The position numbers were made by a program, and so were the translations under genes. A stretch of DNA of 9,448 bases from NCBI GenBank assembly GCA_946886805.1, contig CAMPJM010000127.1, positions 1-9,448 of the forward strand, read 5' to 3'. Positions 6,899 to 9,448 of the stretch are shown piece by piece. How positions within the stretch are numbered: the first letter of the stretch is position 1; every line of letters starts with the position of its first letter. Source of the DNA: an uncultured Flammeovirgaceae bacterium (GTDB taxonomy: Bacteria; Bacteroidota; Bacteroidia; Cytophagales; Cyclobacteriaceae). The notes below the pieces were generated by a model, which saw only the letters and a program-made list of their open reading frames with translations, was not told the DNA's origin and searched no databases.

Positions 6899-9352
6899 AT
6901 GAAGCTAACTTTTGCTATCTTATTAACATTATTTATTACCTATTCTGCTCATAGCCAAACTTCACCAATAGTTAATATAGGAACAGTAAATACTGTTGAT
7001 ATTAACGATCAGAAAGTAAAGATCACAACCGATCAAAAAATACATATTGAACTGACAGTTTATTCACCATCCATCGTTCGGGTGAGAATGGATAATCAGG
7101 AGTTGGCAGAGGATTTCTCTTATGCAGTGATTTCCAAACCACAAGAAACAAAAGTTAACATTACTCAAAACAATGCCGAAATAAGGCTTCTCACTGACTC
7201 ATTACAAACAATTATTACCAAAAATCCTTTTGCAATTGCTTTTTATACTCCTGATGGTAGGGTTATCAATCAGGACGAAAAGGGACTTACTACTTCCTGG
7301 ATAAATGAAGAGGTAACAACCTACAAGAAAATGCAGGAAGGTGAACGATTTATAGGTTTAGGCGAAAAAACCGGGGGGTTGGACAGAAGGGGTAGCGCCT
7401 ACACACATTATAATACCGATGCTTATGGCTACAGCGCAGGGCAAGATCCTATTTATTCTACTATTCCGTTTTACATCGGGATTCATAGCGGATTAAATTA
7501 TGGGATTTTCCTAGACAACACCTGGCAGAGTGATTTTAATTTTGGTGCTAGTAATAACCGCTTTTCATCATTCGGTGTACAGGGAGGTGAGATGGATTAT
7601 TATTTTATCTATCACACCAGGCTCGCAGATATTACAACTTCCTATACTGATTTGACGGGCAGAATGCCACTGCCTCCATTGTGGAGTTTGGGATATCAGC
7701 AAAATCGCTATTCCTACTACCCTGAAACCGAGGTTTTTCGGATCGCACAGACACTAAGGGAGAAAAAAATTCCAGCCGATGGCATTACACTGGACATTCA
7801 TTATATGGATGCGTACAAGCTGTTTACCTGGAACAAAGACCGCTTTCCAAATCCCAAAGCAATGAATGAAAAGCTTGAAGAGATGGGTTTTAAAACAACC
7901 GTCATTGTTGATCCGGGAATTAAAGTGGAAGCGGGGTATGGTGCTTATGAAAGGGGCGTCGAGTCGGATATATTCCTGAAATACGCAGACGGCGAATATT
8001 ATACCGGACAGGTTTGGCCGGGTTGGTGCCATTTTCCGGATTATACCAGTAAAGAAGGCCGTGACTGGTGGAAAAACGAGGTAAAGCAATTTGATGAGGA
8101 CGGCGTTGACGGTATTTGGAACGACATGAATGAAATTGCTACCTGGGGACAAAAAATGCCGGATAATATTCTTTTTGACTATGACGGACATTTGACTACT
8201 CACAAAGAAGGTAGAAATGTATATGGGCTTCAAATGACGAGAGCGAGCTATGAAGGTGCCAGAGCGTCTATGGATAAACGACCATTCATTCTCACAAGAG
8301 CTGGTTATGCAGGGTTACAGCGTTATACCGCTAAATGGACAGGCGATAATAGATCTGAAGATGATCACATGTTGCTGGGAATCAGGTTGCTAAATAGTCT
8401 TGGTGTGAGCGGTGTTGCTTTTTCGGGAATGGACATTGGCGGATTTACTGGCAACCCTTCTGTTGCTTTATATGCGCGCTGGATTCAGATTGGTGCCTTT
8501 ACACCTTACTTTAGAAACCATACGGGTATCAATACAAAATCTTCGGAGCCCTGGGCTTATGGTGAAGAGGTCTTGGAAATTTCCAGGAACTTTATCAATC
8601 TAAGGTATAAGCTGTTGCCTTATTTGTATTCCTCAATGTATGAGGCTACGCAAAATGGGCAACCAATCATGAGAACGCTGGCCATAGACTATACTCATGA
8701 TCCTAAAGTTTATGATACACAGTTTCAAAACCAGTATTTCTTCGGCGAAGCGTTTTTGATTGCGCCTTTCGAGAGCACTACCAAGTTTGGCAAAGTTTAT
8801 TTTCCTGAAGGAAAATGGTACAGTCTGTATGACGATAAAATAGAAGAAGGAAATAAGGAAAAAATCCTCCAACTGGCTTACCATAAGCTTCCTGTTTATG
8901 TAAAGGAAAGCAGTATTTTTCCTATGCAATCGCTAATACAATCTACTTCGGAATCTCCTACTGATACACTTACCGTTCATGTTTACAAAGGAGACGTAAA
9001 TAATGCCTTTTTATATTATGAAGATGATGGTGAAACCTATGCTTATGAGGATGGCGAATTTTATAAACGCTTAATTTCTTATAACCCCGGCAACAGTGAA
9101 ATTATATTTGATAAAGTAGAAGGATCTTATAAATCCAATTTTAATCACATTGAAATTGTATTTCATGGGTTTGAAAATCTTTCGAAATTGAAGTTGAACG
9201 GTAAAAACTATACGGTGAAAGATGATTTTGTGTCATTTATTCAACCTATTTCTACCTTTGATCCGACAGGAATTGCTAATCCTGTGGAAGGAGCAAAGGT
9301 GAAAAGTATAGTGGTGGATAATGATAGTGGGAAGTTTACGATAAATCTTTAA
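6899..9352 (+). CDS. Exported GH31 alpha-glucosidase
   Basis: Read from the ATG at 6899 this is 817 residues with a classical signal peptide (residues 1-19, cleavage near SAHS/Q) and no lipobox or type IX secretion tag, so it is probably periplasmic. An in-frame TTG at 6824 would place 25 residues before the signal peptide and is unlikely. Residues about 25-250 form the N-terminal galactose-mutarotase-like sandwich. The (beta/alpha)8 barrel spans about 257-590. It contains DIHYMD (299-304), the nucleophile motif WNDMNE with Asp409, the acid/base motif WTGDN with Asp483, and RNH (539-541) near the active site. Beta-sandwich domains follow, including a DUF5110-like part with YYEDDGETYAYEDG (707-719). 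GH31 enzymes of this type release glucose from non-reducing ends of alpha-glucans by a retaining mechanism. Alpha-xylosidase or another GH31 activity cannot be fully excluded, but the SusE-like neighbours favour alpha-glucosidase. Confidence 0.92.
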   Translation: MKLTFAILLTLFITYSAHSQTSPIVNIGTVNTVDINDQKVKITTDQKIHIELTVYSPSIVRVRMDNQELAEDFSYAVISKPQETKVNITQNNAEIRLLTDSLQTIITKNPFAIAFYTPDGRVINQDEKGLTTSWINEEVTTYKKMQEGERFIGLGEKTGGLDRRGSAYTHYNTDAYGYSAGQDPIYSTIPFYIGIHSGLNYGIFLDNTWQSDFNFGASNNRFSSFGVQGGEMDYYFIYHTRLADITTSYTDLTGRMPLPPLWSLGYQQNRYSYYPETEVFRIAQTLREKKIPADGITLDIHYMDAYKLFTWNKDRFPNPKAMNEKLEEMGFKTTVIVDPGIKVEAGYGAYERGVESDIFLKYADGEYYTGQVWPGWCHFPDYTSKEGRDWWKNEVKQFDEDGVDGIWNDMNEIATWGQKMPDNILFDYDGHLTTHKEGRNVYGLQMTRASYEGARASMDKRPFILTRAGYAGLQRYTAKWTGDNRSEDDHMLLGIRLLNSLGVSGVAFSGMDIGGFTGNPSVALYARWIQIGAFTPYFRNHTGINTKSSEPWAYGEEVLEISRNFINLRYKLLPYLYSSMYEATQNGQPIMRTLAIDYTHDPKVYDTQFQNQYFFGEAFLIAPFESTTKFGKVYFPEGKWYSLYDDKIEEGNKEKILQLAYHKLPVYVKESSIFPMQSLIQSTSESPTDTLTVHVYKGDVNNAFLYYEDDGETYAYEDGEFYKRLISYNPGNSEIIFDKVEGSYKSNFNHIEIVFHGFENLSKLKLNGKNYTVKDDFVSFIQPISTFDPTGIANPVEGAKVKSIVVDNDSGKFTINL

Positions 9353-9364
9353 ATAAAAAGGATC

Positions 9365-9406
9365 ACGCAAAGAAAAACAAGGTATAAAAACGCAGAGAAC
9401 GCAAAG
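9365..9406. repeat. Degenerate ACGCAAAG intergenic repeats
   Basis: Two exact copies of ACGCAAAG (9365-9372 and 9399-9406) and one copy with a single change, ACGCAGAG (9390-9397), lie in the tail after the GH31 stop. The last two are spaced 9 bp apart. Short units of this kind recur between genes in various Bacteroidota and related genomes, but I recall this only as a general pattern. No open reading frame crosses the region. Confidence 0.5.
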
Positions 9407-9423
9407 CTATAAAATATGCTGCC

Positions 9424-9446
9424 GTGGTTTGTGTCTCACAAACCAC
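9424..9446. repeat. Perfect 10-bp inverted repeat downstream of the operon
   Basis: GTGGTTTGTG at 9424-9433 is followed by a TCT loop and CACAAACCAC at 9437-9446, an exact reverse complement. The structure begins 71 bp after the GH31 stop. It could serve as a transcription terminator for the operon, on either strand, or be a copy of a dispersed palindromic repeat. The window ends two bases later, so a following T run cannot be seen. Confidence 0.6.
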
Positions 9447-9448
9447 AC

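Noticed and set aside
7754..8233. Minus-strand open frame of 159 codons opposite the GH31 catalytic region
   Set aside because: It is fully antisense to the conserved barrel that holds the nucleophile motif, and its translation resembles no known protein.

Overview
The window is a compact five-gene polysaccharide utilisation locus (PUL) from a Bacteroidota bacterium, with every gene on the + strand. Three things point to this phylum: an adjacent SusC/SusD pair, surface lipoproteins with acidic residues right after the lipidated cysteine, and A-rich leaders without Shine-Dalgarno sequences. The moderate A+T content and the short ACGCAAAG-type repeats at the right end would suit a free-living member such as a cytophagal or flavobacterial lineage. 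The exact taxon cannot be read from the sequence.

Layout: a 142-bp leader with several palindromes, including a LacI-operator-like CAAACGTTTG; susC-like TonB-dependent transporter (143-3118); susD-like glycan-binding lipoprotein (3137-4666); two tandem SusE-like lipoproteins (4678-5676 and 5775-6827); a stem-loop with a short T run (6835-6865); an exported GH31 alpha-glucosidase (6899-9352); then a 96-bp tail with short repeats and a perfect 10-bp inverted repeat at the window edge. No non-coding stretch exceeds 300 bases, and I found no RNA gene, mobile element or CRISPR array.

Inferred function: the SusE-like proteins and SusD capture an alpha-glucan (starch, maltodextrin or a related alpha-glucoside) at the cell surface. 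The SusC-like barrel imports oligosaccharides using TonB energy, and the GH31 enzyme trims glucose from the non-reducing ends in the periplasm. No endo-acting amylase (GH13), GH97 or regulator lies in the window; if they exist they are outside it or elsewhere.

This is a recognisable sus-like system, not a new class. The less ordinary points are the duplicated SusE with very uneven divergence between its halves, the likely attenuating hairpin before the enzyme gene, and the palindromic leader upstream of susC.
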